Assembly: GCF_002746455.1 (NCBI RefSeq)
Contig: NZ_NWUW01000021.1
Location: 25,918 to 89,917 of the forward strand
From: Bacillus fungorum
Lineage (GTDB): Bacteria > Bacillota > Bacilli > Bacillales > Bacillaceae_G
DNA: 64,000 nucleotides
Direction of reading: 5' to 3'
In this document: positions 24,209 through 32,156 of the stretch, piece by piece
How the letters are laid out: every line of letters starts with the position of its first letter
Numbering within the stretch: position 1 is the stretch's first letter
Program-made: the position numbers and the translations under genes
The notes under the pieces: generated by a model
Databases searched by the model: none
What the model was told of the DNA's origin: nothing
The model's input: only the letters and a program-made list of their open reading frames with translations

Positions 24209-25003
24209 GTGAAAAATGGAGTAAAGCATGCGTTACCAACAGAAGTACAACAGTTAATGGAGCGGTACACTGTAGAATTAAAAGAAATTTTTTTAGACGA
24301 AACAATAGTCGGGGTATATATTTACGGATCCATCGCACTCGGTGCATTTCATACAGAAACGAGCGATGTTGATTTTATTACGGTAATAAGTGATTCCGTG
24401 AATGAAGCTGAAAAACAGCAACTTGTAGAACTTCATAAGAAACTTAGTGGTAGTACGTTAGGGAAAAGAATGGATGGTATGTATATTCCGCTTGCTGATC
24501 TAGGGAAATACAATGATGAAATGAATGAGTACGTGTATTGTGCAGATGGTAAGGCGGATATTGGTCATTGGGATATTAATGCGGTGACATGGTGGACATT
24601 GAAAAATCAAGGTATTACAGTTACCGGGAAAGAAGCTGAAGATCTTTCGTTTCAAATAAGGTGGGATGATGTAGTCAATACGATGAAATACAACGTAGAA
24701 CAGTACTGGAGTGGAAAAGCGAAGCAGCCCTATTTATTTTTTATAGAAGAGTGGGTAGAATCAGCTGTCGTTACGATGGGGCGTATTTTATATACGTTAG
24801 AGAATAAAACAATCGTCTCAAAAGATAGAGGATTACAATACTTGTTAGAACGTTCAGCGAAAGAATGGGAGCTTTTATTAAAAGAAGTAGTAAGAATAAG
24901 GGAGAATCCAAAAGAAAAGCGAATGCTCTCAAGATGGAGAAGGGCAGATATGACGAAGAAGTATTTGCTGCACTTAATTGAGATGTGTAGAGAGAAATGG
25001 TAG
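24209..25003 (+). CDS. Aminoglycoside adenylyltransferase-like protein (ANT/AadA type with DUF4111)
   Basis: The 264-residue nucleotidyltransferase has the Pol-beta-type motif GVYIYGSIALGAFHTETSDVDFI, with GS and DxD, and a C-terminal helical DUF4111 domain typical of AadA/ANT(9) streptomycin/spectinomycin enzymes. The catalytic base region IRWDDVVNTMKYNVEQYW and ESAVVTMGRILYTLENKTIVSK align in style with those enzymes. The GTG start is set by GGAGGGA; the overlapping ATG two bases earlier runs into a stop. Whether it modifies a drug cannot be told from sequence. Its position among core genes and its matching composition suggest a resident chromosomal gene. Confidence 0.82.
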   Translation: MKNGVKHALPTEVQQLMERYTVELKEIFLDETIVGVYIYGSIALGAFHTETSDVDFITVISDSVNEAEKQQLVELHKKLSGSTLGKRMDGMYIPLADLGKYNDEMNEYVYCADGKADIGHWDINAVTWWTLKNQGITVTGKEAEDLSFQIRWDDVVNTMKYNVEQYWSGKAKQPYLFFIEEWVESAVVTMGRILYTLENKTIVSKDRGLQYLLERSAKEWELLLKEVVRIRENPKEKRMLSRWRRADMTKKYLLHLIEMCREKW

Positions 25004-25012
25004 GGAAGAAAA

Positions 25013-25046
25013 TGGACAATACAGTTGGGTGTATTGTCTTTTTTTA
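25013..25046 (+). terminator. Terminator after the nucleotidyltransferase gene
   Basis: A 9-bp stem (GACAATACA with TGTATTGTC) and 6-base loop followed by T7. Confidence 0.85.
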
Positions 25047-25101
25047 TGTTTTATTTGGTATATAATGGTTAAAAAGATTTGATTATACTGGAGGGGATAT
25101 A

Positions 25102-25779
25102 GTGGACACGGAATTAGTTACATATAAAGAAAAGAATGTACAAATGAGTATGCTAGAAGTAATCGGTATGATCGTAATTATTTTTGGGGTAATGTATGGA
25201 ATTGGTTATTTGAACTTTTTATATGACTTCTCATTATATCCGTGGTATGTAAATCATCTCATTTCACCCTTCACGTTTTGTATGATTATTGTAATGTATG
25301 CACCGGCAAGAAATTACTGTGTGCATTTACTAAAATCAATACAATTCAATAACTCAAAACATTATGTAACAATAATAATGACGATGATCGTACTGCTTAT
25401 ATATCTTGCGGTATTAAATTTAGTTTTATCACATGGGCTTCGTGTAGGTGAATCTAATATAGTAATAGAGCCTACTTCAAGTGAAATCATTCTATACGTA
25501 GTTGTGCTAACAATTTTTGCGCCTATTTGGGAGGAAATTGTATTTCGAGGTATGTTTTTTATGAAATTATCTCAGCGCTTCTCTACACTTAGTAGTGCTG
25601 TTATAAGTGCTTTCATATTTACTTTAGGGCATCCCCTTACAGTAGGGAGTATTTTATATATTTTTGGTATAGGGATATGTTTAGCCTACACCTATAAGAA
25701 AACAAACAATTTACTCGTTCCAATTGGAATTCATGTATTAAACAATTCATTTTATTTATTAGTAAATTTTCAACTGTAA
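25102..25779 (+). CDS. CPBP family intramembrane metalloprotease
   Basis: The 225-residue membrane protein has about six hydrophobic segments and the three CAAX-protease/bacteriocin-processing motifs: EExxxR in IWEEIVFRG (near residue 142), FxxxH in FTLGH, and HxxxN-like IHVLNN near the C-terminus. The residues needed for catalysis are present. Such proteins act in peptide or bacteriocin processing or immunity, but no peptide gene lies beside it. The GTG start has a GGAGGGG site. A strong terminator follows. Confidence 0.87.
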   Translation: MDTELVTYKEKNVQMSMLEVIGMIVIIFGVMYGIGYLNFLYDFSLYPWYVNHLISPFTFCMIIVMYAPARNYCVHLLKSIQFNNSKHYVTIIMTMIVLLIYLAVLNLVLSHGLRVGESNIVIEPTSSEIILYVVVLTIFAPIWEEIVFRGMFFMKLSQRFSTLSSAVISAFIFTLGHPLTVGSILYIFGIGICLAYTYKKTNNLLVPIGIHVLNNSFYLLVNFQL

Positions 25780-25813
25780 AAAGACGTCCTTTTGAAAAGG
25801 GCGTCTTTTGTAT
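25779..25813. terminator. Terminator after the CPBP protease gene
   Basis: A 14-base arm on each side (AAAAGACGTCCTTT with AAAGGGCGTCTTTT, one G-T pair) with a T-rich right flank. Confidence 0.85.
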
Positions 25814-26308
25814 TTTGTAGTAAGTAGAAAGAGTTTTACACCCATTGCGTAGAGGCAAGGTAATACAAAATATAAATAGTTTCATGTGAAACATTTTTAT
25901 TATCAAATGTACAAAATGATTAACTTAGTGTATTAAACGTATCATTCATAAGTATTCTAATATATTTAGATGATGATTATTTTGAATGGCAAGAAGTATA
26001 TTTAAATAATAAAAAAATAAGCGAAGAAGAAGAGTATCAAATTTATGTTGAAGAAAATATGTGGTTTTTCTAGAGAGAAACTCGTTCATTTTGAAAAGAA
26101 GAACCTTGTGAGGGTTCTTCTTTTTTATTGGAAACACCATACGAATTGAAAATTTGTAAAATAAAATAAAAAATGAGAATTTGAGGTAGGCTTGTCAATA
26201 ACGTGAGACTATGGCAGTATAAAGAAATGCTATACAAATTTTATTTATCGAGATGTAAACATCAGTTTTGATTTTTACGTATAAATAATGAACGGAGGAA
26301 ATGATTTT
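25814..26308. other. Intergenic stretch with a decayed gene end
   Basis: From about 25951 to 26073 a plus-strand frame without start encodes YLDDDYFEWQEVYLNNKK, then ISEEEEYQIYVEENMWFF and a stop, which looks like the end of a lost gene. A small AAGAACCTTG/GAGGGTTCTT hairpin with a T-run follows at 26095-26126, probably its terminator. Nothing else is evident apart from the upstream region of the YjdM gene. Confidence 0.4.
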
Positions 26309-26650
26309 ATGGCTACTTTACCAAATTGCCCAAAATGTAATTCAGAATATACGTATGAGGATGGCGTTCTGTTCGTATGTCCAGAATGTGCTCATGAGTG
26401 GGGCCAAGAAGCAGAAGCTGAAAATAATGATGGTGCAAAAGTTGTAAAAGATGCGAACGGAAACGTTCTTCAAGACGGCGATGCTGTTACTGTCATTAAA
26501 GATTTAAAAGTAAAAGGAACTTCTTCAGTTGTGAAGATCGGTACGAAAGTAAAGAGTATCCGTCTAGTTGATGGCGATCACGATATTGATTGCAAAATCG
26601 ACGGTTTCGGAGCTATGAAGTTAAAATCACAATTCGTTAAGAAGGCGTAA
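26309..26650 (+). CDS. YjdM/PhnA family zinc-ribbon protein
   Basis: The 113-residue protein has an N-terminal zinc ribbon (CPKC and CPEC, residues about 7-30) and the PhnA/YjdM beta domain with [23 protein letters not shown] and a C-terminal [13 protein letters not shown]. Despite the old PhnA name, the family is not required for phosphonate breakdown; it is found widely and its role is unclear. The start at ATG 26309 has a GGAGGAAATG site; an ATG 21 bases upstream has none. It is followed by a strong terminator. Confidence 0.92.
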   Translation: MATLPNCPKCNSEYTYEDGVLFVCPECAHEWGQEAEAENNDGAKVVKDANGNVLQDGDAVTVIKDLKVKGTSSVVKIGTKVKSIRLVDGDHDIDCKIDGFGAMKLKSQFVKKA

Positions 26651-26652
26651 GT

Positions 26653-26686
26653 AAAAAGAGGAGGCGAGTAGCCTCCTCTTTTTTAT
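26653..26686 (+). terminator. Terminator after the YjdM gene
   Basis: A 13-base arm on each side (AAAAAGAGGAGGC with its complement) with a T6 tail. Confidence 0.88.
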
Positions 26687-26784
26687 TGTCATTTTTTTTT
26701 GGTAAGTCGATATTCCTTGTCGAATCGTTGATATAATTTCACACAACGAGAAAGTTGCATCATTTGCTGAGAGAGAGTTACGAT

Positions 26785-27073
26785 TCACCGCCCGCCATAG
26801 TCAACCTCTTTCAACTGACACCGCTTATTAAAGAATGTTTTATATCCAAGCTGTAAAAAGATAATGACAGCAAAGGCAGTAATTCCAGAAATACTGAGTA
26901 TGATGGCGATTTGATATTGAATGGCCGTAAACGGTGATACACCAGATAAGATTTGACCAGTCATCATGCCTGGTAGGCTTATAATTCCCATTCCGACCAT
27001 AGAATTGATTGTTGGCAAAATAGCAGAGTCAAAAGCGTCTCGTATGAGCAGAGCAGCGGCTTTTTTCTAAGTC
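26785..27073 (-). pseudogene. C-terminal fragment of a FetB/YbbM-type (UPF0014) transporter
   Basis: The frame contains LIRDAFDSAILPTINSMVGM, then IISLPGMMTGQILSGVSPFTAIQYQ, the hallmark core of UPF0014 iron-export permeases, and then a last transmembrane helix. The full protein is about 250 residues; only the last 95 or so remain, and no start codon or ribosome binding site precedes the fragment. The frame runs open to about 27073 and then meets unrelated sequence. No ATP-binding partner gene is nearby. It is a deletion relic. Confidence 0.75.
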
Positions 27074-27107
27074 TAGTTATATCGTATCAAAAAAGAGAAG
27101 ATAACGG

Positions 27108-27281
27108 TTACAAAGAGCAACGTTTTTTCTTCGTCTTGCATTTTATTAATAAATTAAGTAAACGATCTAATTCTTGACTAAAAGAAATCACTTTATTATG
27201 AGTGAATCCGTACTTTTCAACGAGATAGATCAATTCTTTCTTCTTCGCTTCTATTCGATCGTTTAGTTGCGTTACGTTCAT
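27108..27281 (-). CDS. Spo0E-like sporulation regulatory protein
   Basis: The 57-residue helical protein carries the Spo0E signature SQELD in VISFSQELDRLLN, preceded by KKELIYLVEKYGFTHNKVI. Spo0E-type proteins dephosphorylate Spo0A-P and delay sporulation. The ATG at 27281 is 14 bases from a perfect AGGAGGT, which is long; an in-frame ATT lies nearer, so the true start deserves checking. The C-terminus is unusually basic and cysteine-containing (CKTKKKRCSL). A hairpin at 27328-27351 lies upstream on the same strand. Confidence 0.82.
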   Translation of the reverse strand: MNVTQLNDRIEAKKKELIYLVEKYGFTHNKVISFSQELDRLLNLLIKCKTKKKRCSL

Positions 27282-27321
27282 AAGTGAAATGGAATACCTC
27301 CTGTAAAAGTATTTATAACAT

Positions 27322-27351
27322 AAAAAATAAGACCGAATGACTTCGGTCTTA
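27322..27351 (-). terminator. Hairpin with T-run upstream of the Spo0E-like gene
   Basis: TTAAGACCGAAG-type arms (27329-27337 with 27342-27350) are followed on the minus strand by TATTTTTTA. Because it lies between yutJ and the Spo0E-like gene, it may be a second yutJ terminator or an attenuator in the leader of the small gene. Confidence 0.6.
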
Positions 27352-27481
27352 AAGGAAATAATAAAACAACTTATAAATAGCATACACTGTTCATCAATAG
27401 TTTTTAATATAAAAATGAAAAATAAATCATTATCCATATTGAGAAAGATGTGTCTGATAATTATATTTTAACTGATAAAAG

Positions 27482-27506
27482 AGGCTGTCTACTTAGTAGA
27501 CAGCCT
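27482..27506 (-). terminator. Hairpin after yutJ
   Basis: An 11-bp perfect stem (AGGCTGTCTAC with GTAGACAGCCT) with a TTA loop just past the yutJ stop; followed on the minus strand by T-rich sequence. Confidence 0.7.
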
Positions 27507-27514
27507 GTAAAGTA

Positions 27515-28585
27515 TTAACCGTTATGATATTTGTACATCCAGAGGATACCGGATTTTAATAATCTCGGTACACGCCCCATTAATGGTTGGTTTGCTAGTA
27601 AACCGAAGCCGTGCTTCTTCCCAAGAGAACCGAGAACACCTTTTAATTTAATTACAGGTAGTTCGTCAGGAAGTGGTTCATTATTCCAACGTTTTAATAA
27701 TATTTGGACAATTTGTTCTCCTTGTCCTTCAGCAAGTTGTGCAGATGGTGCGTGTGGAAGTGCTGCGCAATCTCCTACAACATAAACGTGCTCGTTATTT
27801 GGAATATTGTGATATTTTGTTAAAACAACCCGTCCGCTACCATCTTGTTCAACTGGAAGGTTTCGAACAACTTCATTTGCTTGAATACCAGCTGTCCAGA
27901 CGATTGCATCACATTCAAGTGGTTCATCGTGGTTGTACACAATATTTGGCTCTACTTTTGTAATGTTAGAGTTTCGTATGATAGTAACTTTATGTTTGAC
28001 GAACCATTCTTCTACATATCTACTTAATTTCTCTGGATATGGGAATAGAATTCTATCTTTTCGATCAAATAAGTAAATTTTTAAATCAGAACGGCTTTCG
28101 CGAAGTTCACTTGCAACTTCAACGCCACTTAATCCAGCACCAACGACAGCTACTGTTGCATTTGGTTCTAGACTATTTAATTGTTCATATGTCTTACGTG
28201 TTTGTTCAATCGATTGTAGGCTATGTGTATATTCCTTAGCCCCAGGAACGTTATGGTATTTATCTTCACAGCCAAGTCCAATAATTAAATCATCATATTG
28301 AATCGCTTCGCCGCCATCGAGATGAACAGCTTTTTCTTCGAGATCAATATTTGTTACTGTGCCGTATTGAATATTGAGGCGTGGGTGTTCAGGAAACGGT
28401 ATACGAATATGCGTTTCTGAAATAGTACCCGCAACTAATGCATAATATTCAGTTTTGAAGCAATGATATGGTACTTTGTCGATTAATGTCACTTGTACAT
28501 CATCTGGAAGTTGGTTGCTTGGAAGTAGCCGCTGCAGAATTCTCATTCCACCGTAGCCGCCACCTAGTATTACGAGGTGTTTCAT
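27515..28585 (-). CDS. yutJ: Type II NADH dehydrogenase-like FAD oxidoreductase YutJ
   Basis: The 356-residue flavoprotein has an N-terminal FAD-binding GGGYGG, a central NAD(P)-binding VVGAGLSGVEVASEL, and a C-terminal FAD-closing VYVVGDCAALP, the plan of NDH-2 enzymes. It is shorter than respiratory NDH-2 and lacks a long amphipathic membrane-binding tail, though the last helix (LLKSGILWMYKYH) could touch the membrane. It should pass electrons from NADH to quinone or another acceptor. An AAAAGGGG site precedes the ATG. The gene keeps its B. subtilis position opposite yuzB. Confidence 0.9.
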   Translation of the reverse strand: MKHLVILGGGYGGMRILQRLLPSNQLPDDVQVTLIDKVPYHCFKTEYYALVAGTISETHIRIPFPEHPRLNIQYGTVTNIDLEEKAVHLDGGEAIQYDDLIIGLGCEDKYHNVPGAKEYTHSLQSIEQTRKTYEQLNSLEPNATVAVVGAGLSGVEVASELRESRSDLKIYLFDRKDRILFPYPEKLSRYVEEWFVKHKVTIIRNSNITKVEPNIVYNHDEPLECDAIVWTAGIQANEVVRNLPVEQDGSGRVVLTKYHNIPNNEHVYVVGDCAALPHAPSAQLAEGQGEQIVQILLKRWNNEPLPDELPVIKLKGVLGSLGKKHGFGLLANQPLMGRVPRLLKSGILWMYKYHNG

Positions 28586-28935
28586 GATGGATTACCCCTT
28601 TTCTGTTGAAATATCCCCTAATCATAAAATTTTATATTAAAAAAATATTTTGACTTTACTCAATCAAATTATATCGAATTTGTGAACAAATAACAATGCA
28701 TGAATGAATACTCTGTTGTACAATAAGAAGAAAAGTAAAGTAAACTTTTTTGCTTTTTAAGTTACTATTTTATTGCAAGTAGCATGTTATATAAAATAAA
28801 ACCATCTACTTTGAAGTGAAATAGTGAAGTAACTAAATAGTTTAGAATGTATAACGAAAACAACAAGAAACAGCTTAGTTTTCTTCTTATAGATAGTCAG
28901 AAGGTAATTTGTTTTGTAGTACAGGGGGGAGAATT
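28586..28935. other. Divergent intergenic region between yutJ and yuzB
   Basis: About 350 bases of AT-rich DNA. A TTTGTGAACAAATAACAA sequence near 28679-28696 resembles one half of a Rex/Fnr-type site, too imperfect to call. No gene or terminator is evident; the promoters of both divergent genes should lie here. Confidence 0.4.
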
Positions 28936-29175
28936 TTGATTAAACCATTAATTGAATTTTGTGTAGGTAACCTTGCGAGTGGTTCACAAGCAGCTTTAGA
29001 AAAATTAGAAAAAGATCCGAATTTAGATGTAATGGAGTATGGTTGTTTAGGATATTGTGGTATTTGTTTTGAAGGACCGTTTGCGCTTGTAAATGGTGAA
29101 GTCGTACAAGGTGCAACAGTAGAAGAGCTTGTTAATAATGTATATGAGTATTTGGATGAAAATCCAATGTTTTAA
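28936..29175 (+). CDS. yuzB: YuzB family protein (DUF1450)
   Basis: The 79-residue protein has a thioredoxin-like [2Fe-2S]-ferredoxin look. The first cysteine is in [11 protein letters not shown] and three more are clustered in [11 protein letters not shown], then the [13 protein letters not shown] strand-loop. DUF1450 proteins are conserved in Bacillales without proven function. A TTG start at 28936 has a GGGGGGAGA site at the right distance; an in-frame ATG 27 bases earlier has none. Divergent from yutJ. Confidence 0.87.
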
Positions 29176-29205
29176 GGTGTTGCAATCGGCAGCACCTTTT
29201 TCTTT
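29174..29205 (+). terminator. Terminator after yuzB
   Basis: AAGGTGTTGC paired with GCAGCACCTT (one G-T pair), then T5CT5. Confidence 0.8.
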
Positions 29206-29257
29206 TTCTATTAGATAAAATCTTCTTTCGCAGGGGAGGATAATATTGTATATAAAT

Positions 29258-29288
29258 AAAAAAGGCCCTTTTAGAAGGGCTTTTTTCT
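29258..29288 (+). terminator. Second hairpin terminator before dapF
   Basis: AAAGGCCCTT paired with AAGGGCTTTT around a TTAG loop, with a T6 tail. A second terminator so close to the first suggests a small transcript or a strong insulation of dapF. Confidence 0.75.
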
Positions 29289-29418
29289 TACACCATTTGT
29301 GCAAGAATGGCTCATCGCCAAATGTTGTCAAATATGAGAAACGGGGGACATTCATATTGTGTTCTAAAAGCGTGCATTTTATACTTAAAATAACAAATTA
29401 TTTTTGGAGTGAATACAA

Positions 29419-30285
29419 ATGAGCCAATTTTCTTTTACAAAAATGCATGGTCTTGGCAATAGTTATATATATGTAAATATGTTTGAAGAACAAATTCCTG
29501 AAGAAGATTTAGCTCTTGTGGCGGAAAAGGTTTCAAATATTAATACTGGTATTGGAGCAGATGGAATGATTTTAATTTGTCCATCTGACGTAGCGCCGGT
29601 GAAAATGCGCATGTTTAATAATGATGGATCAGAAGGGAAAAGTTGTGGTAACGGTTTACGCTGCGTGGCGAAATATGCGTATGAACATAAACTAGTAGAA
29701 GAAACAGTTTTCACAATTGAAACGTTAGCTGGCATTGTAACGGCGGAAGTAACGGTAGAAGAAGGGAAAGTTACGTTAGCGAAAATCGATATGGGAGCAC
29801 CGCGTTTAACACGTGCGGAAATACCGATGCTTGGTGAAGGTGAAACGCCATTTATTCGTGAAAACTTCTTATACAATAATCATCGTTATGCATTTACAGC
29901 TGTTTCAATGGGGAATCCGCATGCAGTTATTTTTGTGGATGATGTAGAACAAGCACCTCTTACAACACTTGGGCCAGTTCTTGAGACACATGAAATGTTC
30001 CCAGAACGAGTAAATGTTGAATTCATTGAGATTTTGAATGAGGAAGAGATGAACTTCCGCGTTTGGGAACGTGGATCTGGTGTAACGCAAGCTTGCGGGA
30101 CAGGAGCATGTGCTGCAGTTGTAGCCTCTATTTTAAATGGGAAAATGGAACGTGGTAAGGAAATTACAGTTCATTTAGCTGGTGGTGATTTAATGATTGC
30201 ATGGACAGAAGAAGGCAATGTGTTAATGAAAGGACCAGCGGAAGTAATTTGCTGCGGAGTGTATGAGTACAAGATAGAAGCGTAA
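29419..30285 (+). CDS. dapF: Diaminopimelate epimerase DapF
   Basis: The 288-residue enzyme converts LL- to meso-diaminopimelate for lysine and peptidoglycan synthesis. The two catalytic cysteines are in KSCGNGLRC and ACGTGAC, and GNPHAV lies between the two pseudo-symmetric halves. A GGAGTG site precedes the ATG. The dapF gene is between yuzB and the IscA-type gene as in B. subtilis, where yutL is DapF. The C-terminus [14 protein letters not shown] carries two adjacent cysteines where most Bacillus relatives have CRG; this should not affect catalysis. Confidence 0.96.
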   Translation: MSQFSFTKMHGLGNSYIYVNMFEEQIPEEDLALVAEKVSNINTGIGADGMILICPSDVAPVKMRMFNNDGSEGKSCGNGLRCVAKYAYEHKLVEETVFTIETLAGIVTAEVTVEEGKVTLAKIDMGAPRLTRAEIPMLGEGETPFIRENFLYNNHRYAFTAVSMGNPHAVIFVDDVEQAPLTTLGPVLETHEMFPERVNVEFIEILNEEEMNFRVWERGSGVTQACGTGACAAVVASILNGKMERGKEITVHLAGGDLMIAWTEEGNVLMKGPAEVICCGVYEYKIEA

Positions 30286-30326
30286 AGATGTATAATAGAA
30301 TGAGAACAGAAAGGATGGTGTATTTC

Positions 30327-30680
30327 ATGATTGAAGTAACAGAACAAGCAGCTTTTCAAATTAAAGATATGTTAAAAGATGCTGAAGATGGAGAGAAGTA
30401 CGTGCGCCTTGCTGTACACGGCGGCGGATGTAGTGGTCTTTCTTACGGCTTAGGATTTGAAGTAGAACCAAAAGAAGACGACACAGTTCTTGAGTTTTTC
30501 GGTGTTGAATTTGTTATCGATACAGAAAGTGCTCCCATTGTTAAAGGAGTAAAAATTGATTATAAACAATCTATGCTTGGCGGTGGATTCACAATCGACA
30601 ATCCAAACGCAATCGCATCATGCGGATGTGGATCATCATTCCGTACAGCGACGAATGCTGGTAAGCCAGAAGAGTGCTAA
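30327..30680 (+). CDS. yutM: IscA/HesB-type Fe-S assembly protein
   Basis: The 117-residue A-type carrier protein has the three conserved cysteines: one in GGGCSG and the pair in SCGCGSSF. The N-terminal EVTEQAAFQIKDML segment is standard. A-type carriers hand Fe-S clusters to target proteins. The start at 30327 follows GAAAGGATGG; the frame is open upstream but without a site. It lies 41 bases after dapF, so may share its transcript. It forms with yutI, lipA and the SufR-like gene a loose Fe-S theme in this window. Confidence 0.93.
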   Translation: MIEVTEQAAFQIKDMLKDAEDGEKYVRLAVHGGGCSGLSYGLGFEVEPKEDDTVLEFFGVEFVIDTESAPIVKGVKIDYKQSMLGGGFTIDNPNAIASCGCGSSFRTATNAGKPEEC

Positions 30681-30696
30681 GTTTTTAGCGGAAATA

Positions 30697-30745
30697 GAAA
30701 AAGACCTTTTTAGCGATGAAATAAAATCGTTAAGGAGGTCTTTTC
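30697..30745 (+). terminator. Terminator after the IscA-type gene
   Basis: A 19-base arm on each side (30698-30716 with 30726-30744, few mismatches) and T4CT4 tail. Confidence 0.85.
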
Positions 30746-30831
30746 TTTTGTCGTAAAAAATCAGAAACGACGCCTTCCAAATTTAGAAATCGGTCTTAAG
30801 ATATTTGTGCAACGAATGTTAAAATCTTAAT

Positions 30832-31003
30832 CTAATTCACCTTTGCATAGATGCAGGTATTAGTTAGTTGTTTGCCGTTAGCTGAGAAATCTTCATTACG
30901 TAATACACCTTCAAGTTCAAAGCCTAGTTCTTCAGGAATCGCACGACTTTTCGTGTTATTACATTCACATCGTATTTCAATCCTTCTAATTTTTGTCTTT
31001 TGC
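30832..31003 (-). pseudogene. C-terminal fragment of a RimJ/RimL-type GNAT
   Basis: The minus-strand frame reads CECNNTKSRAIPEELGFELE, then GVLRNEDFSANGKQLTN and CIYAKVN before the stop. N-x2-S-x-A/I-x5-GF-x2-EG-x-LR is the well-known end of the ribosomal-protein alanine acetyltransferase family. No N-terminal half or start exists upstream. It is a relic. Confidence 0.65.
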
Positions 31004-31031
31004 ATAATTAGAAGTTGGTTTATGTGTATGA

Positions 31032-31126
31032 AGAATTTTAATGAAGTGATAGCAAATCATCTAAGTTTAGAATCCATACTTATTCCAATTGGTGACAGAA
31101 TGACGGTTTCTAAAGTGAAGAAATAA
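31032..31126 (+). pseudogene. C-terminal gene fragment, possibly an O-methyltransferase end
   Basis: Plus-strand frame reading FNEVIANHLSLESILIPIG, then DRMTVSKVKK and a stop. The pattern of an I-P-I-G-D strand followed by a T-V-S-K-V-K-K end is like the last strands of class I SAM O-methyltransferases, but this is a loose match. An ATG at 31027 has no ribosome binding site. Confidence 0.35.
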
Positions 31127-31232
31127 TTATTATCTTACAAAAGTGTAATGTTCATGTCATGTTTTTGAATTTCTTCTTTAAGCTCTGGGCTTTAAGATAA
31201 GAATATAAGAAAAAACATATGAGGTGAAGGAA

Positions 31233-31586
31233 ATGAAAAGATACATTGCACTGTTTAGTATTTTAGTTGTATTTGCAAGTTTGTTAGTTGGGTGTGATAT
31301 TAACCGTTTAGGGAAAGATGATTATTACGTTCAAATTACAGTAGATGGAAAAGAGTATAATGGTAAAACTGATAATGGTGAGCCGTATACAGATTACCAA
31401 TATAAATTAACTGGTTTTGATAAAGATGGTAAAGAGAAAGAGTTAGAATTCAAAGCTCAAAAAAATCTTCGTAAAGAAGCATTCCTACGTGTATATCACT
31501 CAGATAAAAAAGGTGTAACGGCTTGGGAAGAAGTGAAAAAAGACGAGCTTCCTGCGAAAGTGAAAGAAAAACTAAGTGTAAAGTAA
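31233..31586 (+). CDS. YxeA family lipoprotein-like protein
   Basis: The 117-residue protein has a signal peptide with a lipobox (FASLLVGC, cysteine near residue 21). The mature domain matches YxeA/DUF1093, with YYVQITVDGKEYNGK, YQYKLTGFDKDGKEKELEF, and the KNLRKEAFLRVYHSDKKGVT segment. YxeA-like proteins are small extracellular OB-fold proteins of unknown role. The ATG at 31233 follows GAGGTGAAGG; a GTG 9 bases earlier falls within that site. It converges with the DUF523 gene over a shared terminator. Confidence 0.85.
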   Translation: MKRYIALFSILVVFASLLVGCDINRLGKDDYYVQITVDGKEYNGKTDNGEPYTDYQYKLTGFDKDGKEKELEFKAQKNLRKEAFLRVYHSDKKGVTAWEEVKKDELPAKVKEKLSVK

Positions 31587-31593
31587 GACAGAT

Positions 31594-31628
31594 AAAAAGG
31601 AATTGACGAACAGGGTCAATTCCTTTTT
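31594..31628. terminator. Bidirectional terminator between the YxeA and DUF523 genes
   Basis: A 14-bp perfect stem (AAAAAGGAATTGAC with its complement) around a 7-base loop. Confidence 0.85.
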
Positions 31629-32077
31629 TGATTTTCAAAACCTTCTTCTGAAATGACTTTAAATCCATGTCTTTTAAATAAAGCAGTTGTTACCCCGTAA
31701 CCATTTTGCTTATTACCGTTAAATTCTCCAGTGTAAATCGTAGAACTACCGCAAGATGGACTACGTTCTTTTAAAATAATATATTCTGGGTGTAAATTTT
31801 TAATTTGTTCTAGAGCTTTATAAGCACCACTAACGAAAGATTCTGTGACATCTTCACCGTCTTTTGTCATCACTTTTGCTTTTCCATCCAACACGTCATC
31901 GCCATTCCCGCCAATAATTTCAGCTGAGGGGCGAGGCGTTGGCAATCCTCCTAATACTTCAGGACAAATGAGGACTGTATCTTTTTTTTGCAGTAGCTCC
32001 TCTATTTTTGAAATGAGATTGTCATTGCCGTCATATCGACAAGCGATACCACCTAAGCAGGCACTAATTACGATCAT
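31616..32077 (-). CDS. DUF523 family protein
   Basis: The 153-residue protein has the DUF523 signature: the N-terminal SACLGGIACRYDGNDN, then LICPEVLGGLPTPRPSAEI, and a central KERSPSCGSSTIYTG. Three conserved cysteines in these motifs suggest metal or Fe-S binding; a sulfur-carbon lyase or thiouracil-desulfidase-like activity has been linked to some family members. The exact substrate here is unknown. The stop lies in the shared terminator. Divergent from the HTH gene. Confidence 0.9.
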   Translation of the reverse strand: MIVISACLGGIACRYDGNDNLISKIEELLQKKDTVLICPEVLGGLPTPRPSAEIIGGNGDDVLDGKAKVMTKDGEDVTESFVSGAYKALEQIKNLHPEYIILKERSPSCGSSTIYTGEFNGNKQNGYGVTTALFKRHGFKVISEEGFENQKRN

Positions 32078-32156
32078 ATTTTCATCTCCAATAAAAAATA
32101 TTAACTATCCCGCCAATTTTTCTTTCTGACACTTACTTATAAGTGAGGTGATATAA

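Noticed and set aside
28679..28696. Rex or Fnr site upstream of yutJ
   Set aside because: Only one half (TTTGTGAAC) matches; the second half is too degenerate.
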